NCBI GenBank assembly: GCA_963713965.1 | Contig: OY970217.1 | Coordinates: 496,001-560,000 of the forward strand | Length of the DNA: 64,000 nucleotides | Direction: 5' to 3' | Source: CALAGB01 sp963713965 | GTDB lineage: Bacteria; Chloroflexota; Chloroflexia; Thermomicrobiales; Thermomicrobiaceae | Part shown: one piece after another, positions 34,067 to 44,700 of the stretch | How the letters are laid out: each line of letters begins with the position of its first letter | Position numbering within the stretch: the stretch's first letter is position 1 | Notes under the pieces: generated by a model | The model's input: the letters and a program-made list of their open reading frames with translations, nothing else | Told to the model about the DNA's origin: nothing | Database searches by the model: none | Made by a program: the position numbers and the translations under genes

Positions 34067-34897
34067 TTATCGTCGTTTGCCGCGACGACGAACAATCATC
34101 TTGTCAGTCTTCTTGTTGTTCCGGGTGCGATAGCCCAATGTGGGCTTGCCCCATGGCGTCTTCGGCTGTCCGCCGATCGGCGCTCGTCCCTCGCCACCAC
34201 CATGTGGATGGTCGCGCGGGTTCATCACAGAGCCGCGAACCGTCGGTCGCTTGCCCATGTGTCGCGCCCGTCCAGCTTTGCCGATGCGAACGTTCTCATG
34301 ATCGGTGTTGCCGACCTGTCCGAGCGTCGCCATGCACTCAAGTCGAACGAGGCGAACCTCACCTGACGGCATGCGGATCTGCGCATAATCATCCTGCTTG
34401 GCCATCAACTGAGCTGAAACACCGGCGGAACGGACCATCTGTCCACCTCGACCCGGGTAGAGCTCGATGTTATGGATCTGCGTGCCGAGTGGAATGTCTT
34501 CCAGCGGCAGCGCGTTGCCAAGACGAATCGGCGAACCGACACCAGACTGCACCTCGTCGCCGACCTTCAGGCCCAACGGCGCGAGCATGTAGCGCTTCTC
34601 ACCATCTTGGTAGAAAAGGAGCGCGATGTTAGCTGAACGGTTCGGGTCATACTCGATGGCCGCCACGCGTGCCACCACACCGAATTTGTCGCGTTTGAAA
34701 TCGATCTTTCGATAGTAACGCTTCGCTCCACCGCCCTGATGGCGAACGGTCAGGCGCCCCTGATTGTTGCGCCCAGCCTTCCGCTTTAGCGGTTCGATCA
34801 GCGATTTCTCCGGCCGCTTCTTGGTTACCTCGTCGAACGTCGACACAGTCATGTTGCGACGTCCGGGGGAGGTTGGTTTGTACTTTCGAATCGGCAT
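34067..34897 (-). CDS. rplB: 50S ribosomal protein L2
   Basis: A 276-residue L2 needed for subunit joining and peptidyl transfer. It begins MPIRKYKPTSPGRRNMTV, has NNQGRLTVRHQGGGAKRYYRKIDFKR and the active-centre segment VRGSVMNPRDHPHGGGEGRAPIGG with the conserved His. Confidence 0.98.
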   Translation of the reverse strand: MPIRKYKPTSPGRRNMTVSTFDEVTKKRPEKSLIEPLKRKAGRNNQGRLTVRHQGGGAKRYYRKIDFKRDKFGVVARVAAIEYDPNRSANIALLFYQDGEKRYMLAPLGLKVGDEVQSGVGSPIRLGNALPLEDIPLGTQIHNIELYPGRGGQMVRSAGVSAQLMAKQDDYAQIRMPSGEVRLVRLECMATLGQVGNTDHENVRIGKAGRARHMGKRPTVRGSVMNPRDHPHGGGEGRAPIGGQPKTPWGKPTLGYRTRNNKKTDKMIVRRRGKRR

Positions 34898-34930
34898 CGT
34901 CGGTTCCTCTCTGCCCCGTCTCGCTTCGGC

Positions 34931-35233
34931 CTAAACGGCGCCGAAGACGTCGATCGAATGCCCCTCGCGAAGCGTCACGATCGCTTTCTTCCATGACGGG
35001 GTGAAGCCGATGCTCTGCCGGCGACTGCGGCGCCCTGAGCGCCTGCGCTCTTTGCCCCGTACATTCATCACGTTCACGGCCACCACCTCCACGTTGAAGG
35101 TTCGCTCGACCGCTTCCTTGATCTGAATCTTGTTTGCGTCCTTCGCCACGGCGAAGCAATACTGCCCGAGCTCCATGAGCATCGTGTTCTTCTCGGTGAT
35201 CACCGGGCGACGCAATACATCTTGGTAATCCAT
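34931..35233 (-). CDS. rplW: 50S ribosomal protein L23
   Basis: A 100-residue L23 at the tunnel exit, docking site for trigger factor and SRP. It has LRRPVITEKNTMLMELGQYCFAVAKDANKIQIKEAVERTFNVEV, typical of the family. It follows rplD by 10 bases. Confidence 0.96.
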   Translation of the reverse strand: MDYQDVLRRPVITEKNTMLMELGQYCFAVAKDANKIQIKEAVERTFNVEVVAVNVMNVRGKERRRSGRRSRRQSIGFTPSWKKAIVTLREGHSIDVFGAV

Positions 35234-35243
35234 CGTCAGCCTC

Positions 35244-35870
35244 TCAATTCGCCCAGAGTTGGTGGATTACATCCACAGCATCGCGGGATAGCACCAATCG
35301 CTCATGTTTGAGTACGTCACGAATGTTGACGTACTGTGCGGACAGAACTTTCACGTTCTCGAGGTTCCCCGCTCCGCGTCGAACGCTCTTCGTGTCGGTC
35401 ACGACGATCAACGTCGAGCGAGCGGTGCCGTTCGGCAACGCCGCCAGTACGGCGCGCATCTCGCGCGTCTTCGGCTCGACGTCATTGAGTCCGTCCACCA
35501 CGATAAGCTGGTCGTCGCGTTGTTTCACCGACAAGACCGAGCGAATTGCCAGGCGCCGCATCTTCTTCGGCATGTCCTGAGTGTACTTGCGCGGATGGGG
35601 TCCCCAGACCACACCACCGCCACGCCACTGCGGAGATCGGATGCTACCCTGTCGGGCACGCCCGGTTCCCTTTTGTCGCCATGGCTTGCGACCACCACCG
35701 CGAACTTCGGCACGGGTCTTGGTGTCGTGCGTCCCGAGACGGGCATTTGCCATCTGGCGCACAAATGCTTGATGCATCACGGGGCCGTTCGGCTCGATAC
35801 CAAAGATCGAGTCGGCGAGATCAATCTCGCCAGCCGAGTTCCCTTTCACGTCAAAAACCGTCTGCTGCAC
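35244..35870 (-). CDS. rplD: 50S ribosomal protein L4
   Basis: A 208-residue L4 whose loop reaches the exit tunnel and which can repress the S10 operon in enterics. It has GTHDTKTRAEVRGGGRKPWRQKGTGRARQGSIRSPQWRGGGVVWGP, the tunnel loop. The frame runs 15 codons further upstream into rplC, but AGGAAGAGAGAG five to seven bases before GTG at 35870 and the family start MQQTVFDVKGN favour this start. Confidence 0.94.
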   Translation of the reverse strand: MQQTVFDVKGNSAGEIDLADSIFGIEPNGPVMHQAFVRQMANARLGTHDTKTRAEVRGGGRKPWRQKGTGRARQGSIRSPQWRGGGVVWGPHPRKYTQDMPKKMRRLAIRSVLSVKQRDDQLIVVDGLNDVEPKTREMRAVLAALPNGTARSTLIVVTDTKSVRRGAGNLENVKVLSAQYVNIRDVLKHERLVLSRDAVDVIHQLWAN

Positions 35871-35886
35871 CGGTTGCTCTCTCTTC

Positions 35887-36537
35887 CTACGAGGCGCCCG
35901 CGGCAGCACGCTCAAGCTGTTTGACCGCGTGCCGCACGAGGATTACTTCACCGCTCGCACCAGGGACAGAGCCTCGCACGAGAACAACGTTTCGTTCCTG
36001 ATCGACGCGAACCACCGTAAGGTTCTGCACCGTGACACGCTCGTTGCCCATGCGTCCGGCCATCTTCATGCCTTTGATGACACGGCTCGGCGTGGCGCTG
36101 GCGCCGATAGAACCTGGTGCGCGGTGCCGGTCGGACTGACCGTGCGTCTTCGGACCACCACTGAAATTGTGGCGCTTCACGACGCCCTGGAAGCCCTTGC
36201 CCTTGCTTTTACCGCTCACATCGACCATCTGACCGGCTTCGAAAACGGTGCAGTCGATGACCTGTCCGACGCTGTAATCGTCAACGGCGTCGGTCTTAAC
36301 CTCACGCAGCACCTTTGACGACGCTCCCGCCGCCTTGAGGTGGCCGCGCTGGGGAGAATTCAGCCGCTTGCGCTCGCCAAATCCAAGCTGGAGCGCTTCG
36401 TAGCCGTCTCGATCCATGGTTTTGATCTGTGTCACAACGCACGGCCCGACCTCCAGGACGGTCACCGGCACGACCTGGCCGGTCTCGTCGAAGATCTGGG
36501 TCATGCCCAGTTTCTTACCTAGGAGTCCCTCAATCAT
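35887..36537 (-). CDS. rplC: 50S ribosomal protein L3
   Basis: A 216-residue L3 near the peptidyl-transferase centre. It has MIEGLLGKKLGMTQIFDETGQVVPVTVLE at the start and GPKTHGQSDRHRAPGSIGASATPSRVIKGMKMAGRMGNERVT, the loop that reaches the catalytic centre. A 79-base gap with a hairpin separates it from rpsJ. Confidence 0.97.
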   Translation of the reverse strand: MIEGLLGKKLGMTQIFDETGQVVPVTVLEVGPCVVTQIKTMDRDGYEALQLGFGERKRLNSPQRGHLKAAGASSKVLREVKTDAVDDYSVGQVIDCTVFEAGQMVDVSGKSKGKGFQGVVKRHNFSGGPKTHGQSDRHRAPGSIGASATPSRVIKGMKMAGRMGNERVTVQNLTVVRVDQERNVVLVRGSVPGASGEVILVRHAVKQLERAAAGAS

Positions 36538-36558
36538 TGGCTCTCTCCAGATCAGGAC

Positions 36559-36590
36559 GCGACGGCAGACGAGGGTTTGCCCACCGTCGC
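36559..36590 (-). other. Hairpin in the rpsJ-rplC gap
   Basis: GCGACGG (36559-36565) pairs with CCGTCGC (36584-36590) around an 18-base loop that can form a small inner GGG/CCC pair. It lies in the 79-base space upstream of rplC. There is no T run. It could be a binding site or translational control element for the S10 block, by analogy of position only. Confidence 0.45.
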
Positions 36591-36616
36591 ATGCAGAGCA
36601 TGATCGCAGTGATCAG

Positions 36617-36937
36617 CTATAGCTTGATTTCAATATCGACGCCGGCCGGCAGATTCAGCCGCATCAGCGCCCGAATCGTTCCTTGGCTCGGCTCGAGCAC
36701 GTCGATCAGGCGCTTGTGCGTCCGAATCTCGAATTGCTCCTGTGAGTCCTTGTCGATGAACGGAGATCGGATCACACTGTATTTCTCGATGCGAGTGGGA
36801 AGGGGCACCGGCCCCGACACCTTGGCACCGGTGCTCTCGGCAGTGTCGACGATCTTAGCCGCCGACTGATCGAGAATCTTGTGATCGTATGCCTTCAGGC
36901 GGATGCGAATTTTCTGCGACGTGCGTCGTGCTGTCAT
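36617..36937 (-). CDS. rpsJ: 30S ribosomal protein S10
   Basis: A 106-residue S10 (also NusE, the antitermination partner of NusB). It has KIRIRLKAYDHKILDQSAAKIVDTAESTGAKVSGPVPLPTRIEKYSVIRSPFIDKDSQEQFEIRTHKRLIDVL, near-invariant for the family. It follows tuf by 19 bases. Confidence 0.98.
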   Translation of the reverse strand: MTARRTSQKIRIRLKAYDHKILDQSAAKIVDTAESTGAKVSGPVPLPTRIEKYSVIRSPFIDKDSQEQFEIRTHKRLIDVLEPSQGTIRALMRLNLPAGVDIEIKL

Positions 36938-36956
36938 TGTTATCTTCCCCTGCTAC

Positions 36957-38156
<1,200 letters not shown>

Positions 38157-38207
38157 TGCGTCTTCCTCCAGATAACTCGCCGGACGGCCATTCGCCGCCA
38201 GGATCGA

Positions 38208-40313
38208 CTAACCGCGTTGCGCTTTTGCTTTCATTTCCGACGCCAGGCTCTCCGGAACCGGCTCGTAATGATCGAACTCCATTGAATAGGTTGCCCGGCC
38301 CTGCGACATCGAGCGCAGATCGGTGGCGTAGCCGAACATGTTGGCCAGGGGCACGAATGCCCGGACCACCTGAGTGGTGACCTGCATCTCCATACCCTCG
38401 ATATGCCCGCGTCGGGCAGAAAGGTCGCCGATGACGTCTCCCATAAATTCTTCGGGAGTCCGAACTTCGACCTTCATGAACGGCTCGAGGATCACCGGCT
38501 TACCACGACGCACGCCCTCTTTGAGCGCCATCGATCCGGCAATCTTGAAGGCCATCTCGCTTGAGTCGACCTCGTGGTACGAACCGTCAACCAAGGCGAC
38601 CCGGAGGTCGACGATCGGGTTGCCCGAATCGCCGCCCGATTCCATCGCCTCGCGCACTCCGGACTCTACCGGCGAGATGAACTCTCGCGGCACCGAGCCA
38701 CCGACGATCTTGTCCTCGAACACGTATCCACTACCGCGCTCGAGTGGCTCGATCTCAAGCCAAACGTGACCGTACTGGCCCTTACCACCGGACTGCCGCA
38801 CGAACCGGCCTTCGACGCGCACCGGCTTGGTGATCGTCTCTTTGTAGGCAACCTGCGGCTTGCCGATGTTGGCGCCGACCTTGAACTCGCGCAACATGCG
38901 ATCGACGATGACCTCGAGATGCAACTCACCCATTCCACGAATGATCGTCTGACCACTATCGGGATCGGTGTTCATCTGGAAGGTCGGATCTTCTTCCGCC
39001 AGGCGAGCGAGCGCCATACCCATCTTGTCCTGATCAGAGCGCGTCTTGGGCTCTACCGCGACAGAGATGACCGGCTCCGGGAATTGGATCGACTCGAGCA
39101 GAATTGGCCGGTCACCGTCACACAGCGTGTCGCCGGTGAAGGTGCTCTTGAGGCCGATCACCGCGCCGATGTCTCCAGCGTAGATGGTGTCCATCTCCTC
39201 GCGATGGTTGGCGTGCATGCGGAGCAGACGACCAACGCGCTCACGTTGATCCTTGGTCGAATTCAAAACGTACGTACCAGCCGACATCTGCCCGGAATAG
39301 ACGCGCACGTAGGCCAGCCGCCCAACGTGCGGGTCCGACACAATCTTGAACGCGAGCGCCGAGAAGGGCTCGTCAGGATCGGTCGTCCGAATGTCCGCCT
39401 CACCGGTGGAAGGATTGATTCCCTCAACGGGCGGGACGTCGCTCGGCGCTGGCAGGAAATCGACGATCGCATCGAGCATGCGCTGCACGCCCTTGTTCTT
39501 GAGCGCCGTCCCACAGAGAATCGGGACGAGCGTTCCAGCGATCGTCGCGGTACGTAGCGCCGCGCGCAGTTCGTCGGTGCTGATCTCTTCATCCTCGAGA
39601 TAGCGCATCATCAGATCTTCGTCCGACTCGGCGATCATCTCGACGAGCTCGTGTCGACGCTGTTCCGCCTCCTCGAGCATGTCGGCAGGTACTTCGGTCA
39701 TCTCGATGTTTTGACCGAGATCGTCATGATAGATGTACGACTTGAGGTCGATCAGATCGACGATTCCGAGGAAGTCCGACTCCTGGCCAATCGGCAGCTG
39801 GACGACAGCGGGCTTAGCCTTCAGCCGCTCGACAATCATCTCGACCGTGCGCCAGAAATTCGCTCCGGTGCGATCCATCTTGTTGACAAAGCAAATGCGC
39901 GGCACGCGGTACTTGTCCGCCTGACGCCACACCGTTTCGGACTGCGGCTCAACACCTGCGACGGCATCGAACACGACGACACCGCCGTCGAGCACACGCA
40001 GTGAACGCTCCACTTCGACGGTAAAGTCGACGTGACCGGGCGTGTCGATAATGTTGATGCGGTGATCATTCCAGAAGCAGGTCGTCGCCGCCGAGGTGAT
40101 TGTGATGCCGCGCTCGCGCTCCTGGACCATCCAGTCCATGGTCGCCGCGCCTTCATGCACCTCACCGGTTCGGTGGATACGGCCCGTATAGAACAGAATC
40201 CGCTCGGTGGTGGTCGTCTTGCCAGCATCGATATGCGCAATGATACCGATGTTCCTCGTCTTCGCGAGGTCCTGCAACACGCTTTCAGTTTTCTGGGTTG
40301 CCGTGCTACTCAT
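38208..40313 (-). CDS. fusA: Elongation factor G
   Basis: A 701-residue translocase GTPase. G1 is AHIDAGKTTT (26-35), switch ERERGITIT, G3 DTPGHVDFT, G4 NKMDR. The later domains include RGMGELHLEVIVDRMLREF, GGKGQYGHVWLEIEPL and SMSQGRATYSMEFDHYEPVP. Full length for EF-G1. It follows rpsG by 55 bases. Confidence 0.98.
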   Translation of the reverse strand: MSSTATQKTESVLQDLAKTRNIGIIAHIDAGKTTTTERILFYTGRIHRTGEVHEGAATMDWMVQERERGITITSAATTCFWNDHRINIIDTPGHVDFTVEVERSLRVLDGGVVVFDAVAGVEPQSETVWRQADKYRVPRICFVNKMDRTGANFWRTVEMIVERLKAKPAVVQLPIGQESDFLGIVDLIDLKSYIYHDDLGQNIEMTEVPADMLEEAEQRRHELVEMIAESDEDLMMRYLEDEEISTDELRAALRTATIAGTLVPILCGTALKNKGVQRMLDAIVDFLPAPSDVPPVEGINPSTGEADIRTTDPDEPFSALAFKIVSDPHVGRLAYVRVYSGQMSAGTYVLNSTKDQRERVGRLLRMHANHREEMDTIYAGDIGAVIGLKSTFTGDTLCDGDRPILLESIQFPEPVISVAVEPKTRSDQDKMGMALARLAEEDPTFQMNTDPDSGQTIIRGMGELHLEVIVDRMLREFKVGANIGKPQVAYKETITKPVRVEGRFVRQSGGKGQYGHVWLEIEPLERGSGYVFEDKIVGGSVPREFISPVESGVREAMESGGDSGNPIVDLRVALVDGSYHEVDSSEMAFKIAGSMALKEGVRRGKPVILEPFMKVEVRTPEEFMGDVIGDLSARRGHIEGMEMQVTTQVVRAFVPLANMFGYATDLRSMSQGRATYSMEFDHYEPVPESLASEMKAKAQRG

Positions 40314-40368
40314 GATTAGTACGTGATTCCCAACGCATTCCGGCCGTCACCGCCCGGTATGTAGCTGA

Positions 40369-40839
40369 TTACCATCGGTAGTGCGAGAACGCCCTGTTTG
40401 CCTCAGCCATGCGGTGCGTGTCTTCGCGTCGCTTGATCGTATTTCCGGTGTTATTGGACGCATCCAACAGCTCAGCCGCAAGCTTCTCAGTCATCGTGCG
40501 TCCGGAACGCGAGCGGGCCGCCTGCAGCAGCCAGCGAATGGCGAGTGACAACCGACGAGCGGGCTCGATCTGAACCGGCACCTGATAGGTTGCACCACCA
40601 ACTCGGCGCGGCTTCACCTCGACGAGTGGAGTGGCGTTGTGGATGGCCTGCTGAAACACGTCGACCGGATCACGACCGGTGCGCTCCTGAATAATATCGA
40701 GCGCCCCATAGACGATCCGCTCGGCGACGCCTTTCTTACCCCGCGTCATGACCTTGTTGATGACGCGCGAGACTAGCTCGCTCCCATATCGCGGGTCTGG
40801 CGGTACGATACGCCGCTCTACTTTTGCTCGTCTCGGCAT
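40369..40839 (-). CDS. rpsG: 30S ribosomal protein S7
   Basis: A 156-residue S7 that nucleates assembly of the 30S head. It starts MPRRAKVERRIVPPDPRYGS and ends KRREDTHRMAEANRAFSHYRW, both diagnostic. A GTG six codons upstream is in frame, but GGGAGG ten bases before the ATG at 40839 lies inside that extension, so the ATG is the start. A terminator-like hairpin and 264 bases separate it from rpsL. Confidence 0.97.
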   Translation of the reverse strand: MPRRAKVERRIVPPDPRYGSELVSRVINKVMTRGKKGVAERIVYGALDIIQERTGRDPVDVFQQAIHNATPLVEVKPRRVGGATYQVPVQIEPARRLSLAIRWLLQAARSRSGRTMTEKLAAELLDASNNTGNTIKRREDTHRMAEANRAFSHYRW

Positions 40840-40994
40840 TCGGTGCTTGCCTCCCACGCGCCCTGTCAGCGCTTACAGTCCGGTGACCACCTGAATGGTC
40901 TCGCTCGTCGCTCTGGCCAGCAGTTACGGTGGCCCTTGAGTGTTTCAGGCTCTGCGCGCCTCATCACGCGAGAGCGAACAATATTCACGACACG

Positions 40995-41035
40995 AAAAAG
41001 CGGTCAGCACGAGATAAACTTCGTGAGGCCGCTTT
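40995..41035 (-). terminator. Terminator or attenuator between rpsL and rpsG
   Basis: Reading on the minus strand AAAGCGG pairs with CCGCTTT (40997-41003 with 41029-41035), with an inner CACGA/TCGTG pairing (41008-41012 with 41021-41025), and a TTTTT tract follows. It lies 69 bases after the rpsL stop. No good promoter was found between it and rpsG, so it probably attenuates rather than fully stops transcription. The rest of the gap 40840-40994 has no recognised feature. Confidence 0.72.
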
Positions 41036-41103
41036 CCGTACCGTACGATCTAGCGAAGAGATGTTCGTCGCGATGATGCGCGGCGAACGCTGGCAGAATC
41101 TGC

Positions 41104-41529
41104 CTAGCTCTTCGTCCTCTTAGTCCCGTACTTTGACCGCCCCTGTTTGCGGTTCTCAACGCCACGGGCATCCAGAGCACCTCGAATAACGTGGTAGCGC
41201 ACGCCCGGGAGGTCCTTTACGCGACCACCGCGGATCAGCACCACCGAGTGCTCCTGAAGATTATGCCCCTCGCCCGGGATGTACGCGGTCACTTCCATAC
41301 CGTTAGTGAGCCGCACACGGGCGATCTTTCGTAGCGCCGAATTAGGCTTCTTGGGGGTCATGGTTCGGACCTGGGTGCAGACTCCACGCTTCTGCGGTGA
41401 GCCTTTCCCACGGCGAAGACGTCCAGCGTGGCGTCCCAACGCGTTGTTGGTGAACCGCAGCGCCGGAGCCTTGGTCTTCTTCGTGACCTGCGTTCGCCCT
41501 TTACGGACTAATTGATTGATCGTCGGCAC
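41104..41529 (-). CDS. rpsL: 30S ribosomal protein S12
   Basis: A 141-residue S12 of the decoding centre. It has the family start PTINQLVRKGR, KKPNSALRKIARVRLTNG with the streptomycin-site Lys, and GGRVKDLPGVRYHVIRG. The GTG at 41529 has AGGAG nine bases upstream; a long open frame upstream is rejected. There is a basic tail of about 12 residues. It has its own near-consensus promoter. Confidence 0.97.
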   Translation of the reverse strand: MPTINQLVRKGRTQVTKKTKAPALRFTNNALGRHAGRLRRGKGSPQKRGVCTQVRTMTPKKPNSALRKIARVRLTNGMEVTAYIPGEGHNLQEHSVVLIRGGRVKDLPGVRYHVIRGALDARGVENRKQGRSKYGTKRTKS

Positions 41530-41635
41530 GTCGGATAACTCCTTTTGGAACCGCCGGCTTAATGACAGACCGTGCTCTGCGGACTCGCCCGCAGCTGCGG
41601 TGCCGGACTCGTTCCGAGGAATACTTTCCTCACTG

Positions 41636-41661
41636 TTGTGGCCGTCCGTGGACGGCCACAA
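41636..41661 (-). other. Strong hairpin at the 5' end of the rpsL transcript
   Basis: TTGTGGCCGTCC (41636-41647) pairs with GGACGGCCACAA (41650-41661), a perfect 12-bp stem (11 bp with a 4-base loop). It begins essentially at the predicted transcription start of the rpsL promoter. No T run follows, so it is not an rpoC terminator. A 5'-end stem of this kind could protect the mRNA from decay or act in regulation. Confidence 0.7.
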
Positions 41662-41667
41662 GCACAC

Positions 41668-41696
41668 AGTCTAGCATTTTGCCCAGGTACTGTCAA
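41668..41696 (-). promoter_or_regulatory. Promoter of rpsL (and downstream str/S10 genes)
   Basis: On the minus strand TTGACA (41691-41696) and TAGACT (41668-41673) are separated by 17 bases, an almost perfect housekeeping promoter. It starts 18 bases after the rpoC stop and implies a 5' untranslated leader of about 130 bases ahead of rpsL. Confidence 0.85.
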
Positions 41697-41713
41697 GAAA
41701 TCGGCGATTTGTA

Positions 41714-44700
41714 CTACTCTTCCTCGTCGCCCTCTTCGTTGTCGTCACCGGTCTCACCAGATCCGATGCTGGCCATCGGCTCGGACTCGTCAGGCTCCCG
41801 ATCCAGCACCGCCGTGGCCGCCGGAGGGAGATGTCCTTCCGAGATGAGCTCTTCCACGTCCTCGATCGTCGCGGCCGCAACTCCTTCGCGCGCCCGTGCC
41901 ATCGCCGCAATCTGCGCCCGGTCAAGATCGCTGAGCGCGAGCGACCGTCGCTGATCGTTGTGGAAGCCTGACCCAGCCGGGATGAGCTTGCCGATGATGA
42001 CGTTCTCCTTCAGACCACGCAGGTAGTCGACCTTGCCGTGAATCGCCGCTTCCGTGAGGACGCGGGTCGTCTCCTGGAAGGACGCTGCCGACAGGAAGCT
42101 GTCGGTCGCCAGCGACGCCTTGGTGATCCCAAGCAGAACCTGGTGCGCGGTGGCGGGCTCACCACCTTCGATAATGATCTCCTCGTTGATCCCGTTGAAG
42201 ACGAACCGGTCGACCAATTCGCCCACCAGCAGATCCGTGTCGCCTGGATGCTCCACCGCGACCTTACGCAGCATCTGCCGCACGATGGTCTCGATGTGCT
42301 TGTCGTTCGTCACGACTCCTTGCGACTTGTAGACCTTCTGGACCTCGTCGACGATGTACTTCTGCACGAAGTCGCCACCGAGCGTCTCCAGAATCTCCTG
42401 GGGGTCGAGGTTTCCGTCAGTCAACTGCGTACCGACCTTGACGTGATCGCCGTCATTCACACGAATGTTGGCGGACACGGAGACCGGATACTCGGTGGTG
42501 TCCTGCTCCTCGTGGCGGATCACGATGCGATTGCCATCGATGAACGCAACTCCGTCGACCGACGCCGTGGTCGGCTTGCCCTCATTGCCGTCCGGAAGCG
42601 CGGCGAGCACCTGGCCGAAGGCGACCATATCGCCATCGGCGATCGATATCTGCTGTCCGTCAGGGATCAGCACCTCATCGGTGACGACCTCTTCAGACGT
42701 CAGGAGCAAGCGTCGCCCATGCTCGTCCTCGGTGATGCGCAGTACGCCGCTGCTACGAGCGATGACTGCCTTACCTTTGGGCTCCCGGGCCTCGAAGAGT
42801 TCCTCAACACGCGGGAGACCGGTGGTGATGTCTTCACCGGCAACGCCGCCGGTGTGGAACGTCCGCATCGTAAGCTGCGTACCAGGCTCGCCGATACTCT
42901 GCGCCGCGATGATGCCCACCGCCTCGCCGGGATCGACCAACCGTCCGCTCGCCAGATTTCGTCCATAGCAGAGCTGACAAACGCCATGCTCAGCATCGCA
43001 GTGCATCGACGTTCGGATGAAGATGCGCGGGATGTTGAGCTCGAGCACCTTCCCGACGATGTCCTCAGTGATCTCCACATTTCGATCAATCAGTACTTCG
43101 CCGGTTTCCGGATCGATGATCGGCGCCGCCGCAGTGCGGCCCATCACGCGAGCTTCGAAGGAATCGCGATCCGGCATGTCGTTCGGTGCGACCCACATGC
43201 CGGCTTCGGTGCCGCAGTCAGGCATCGAGATGATGACGTCCTGTGACACGTCGACCAACCGGCGTGTGAGATAACCGGAGTCCGCGGTTCGGAGCGCGGT
43301 ATCCGCCAAACCCTTGCGGGCACCGTGCGTCGAGATGAAGTACTCCAGAACCGAGAGGCCCTCACGGAAGTTCGAGCGAATCGGCAGCTCGATGATGGTT
43401 CCGCGCGGGTCCAACATGAGACCGCGCATACCGGCCATCTGGCTGATCTGGTTGATGTTACCTTTGGCTCCTGACGTACTCATCATGAAGAGCGAGTTAT
43501 CACTGCCAAGCTCTGACTCGACGGCGTCGGACAGATCGTCGCGCGCCTCGTTCCAGATGCTGATGACCTCGCGATAGCGCTCGGAATCCGTGATAAGTCC
43601 GCGACGATACTGCCGTTCGACTTCACCGACCCGCTGATCGGCGGCATCGATAATTTCCGACTTCTTGCCAGGAATCTGAACGTCAGACAGCGCGATGGAC
43701 AGCCCGCCGCGCGTCGCATAGGCGAAGCCAACATTCTTGAGCCGGTCGGCCATCTCGGCCGTCGCATCCGGACCAAGCTCGCGGTAGCACGCCGCGATGA
43801 GACGTCGCAGCGCCTTGCGGTCCATGGTCTCGTTCCAGTAGCCGAGCTCCGATGGCACTTCCTGGTTCAGGATGACTCGGCCGACCGTCGTTTCGATGAG
43901 CTGCGCACCGCTGCCATTGTTCGAGACCATCACCTTGATGGTGGCTTGAACGTCGAGGACGCCGGTCTGGTAAGCGAGCATGACCTCGCTCGGTCGCGAG
44001 AAGATCTTGCCCTCGCCTTTGGCGCCTTCGCGCGGCTGCGTCATGTAGTAGCAACCGAGCACGATGTCGAGCGTCGGGGCGATAACCGGATCACCGTCGG
44101 ACGGGTCGAGCAGGTTGCGCGTTGAGAGCATTCGCTCGCGCGCCTCGTGCTGAGCCGACTCGGAGAGCGGCACGTGAACCGCCATCTGGTCGCCGTCGAA
44201 GTCCGCGTTGAACGCGGCACAGACCAGCGGATGAAGCTGGATGGCCGAACCTTCGATCAGCTTGACCTCAAAGGCCTGGATACCCAGACGGTGCAACGTT
44301 GGAGCGCGGTTCAGCAGAACCAGGTAATCCTTGATGACCTCTTCCAGCACGTCCCAGACATGCGGATCGACTCGCTCAACGAGCCGCTTGGCGGCTTTAA
44401 TGTTGTGCGCATGACCGTGGATCACCAGCTTCTGCATGACGAACGGCTTGAAGAGTTCAAGCGCCATTCGCTTCGGCAGACCGCACTGGTGCAGCTTCAG
44501 ATCCGGGCCGACCACGATAACCGAACGGCCGGAGTAGTCGACACGTTTGCCAAGCAGGTTCTGGCGGAAGCGCCCTTGCTTTCCTTTAAGGAGGTCGGAG
44601 AGGCTCTTCAGCTTGTGCTTGCCACTACCCGATACAACGCGACCGCGCCGGCCGTTGTCGATCAGGGCGTCGACCGCCTCTTGAAGCATGCGCTTCTCGT

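Noticed and set aside
42038..43246. A 402-codon plus-strand frame opposite rpoC
   Set aside because: Antisense shadow of rpoC with no family resemblance and no start context.
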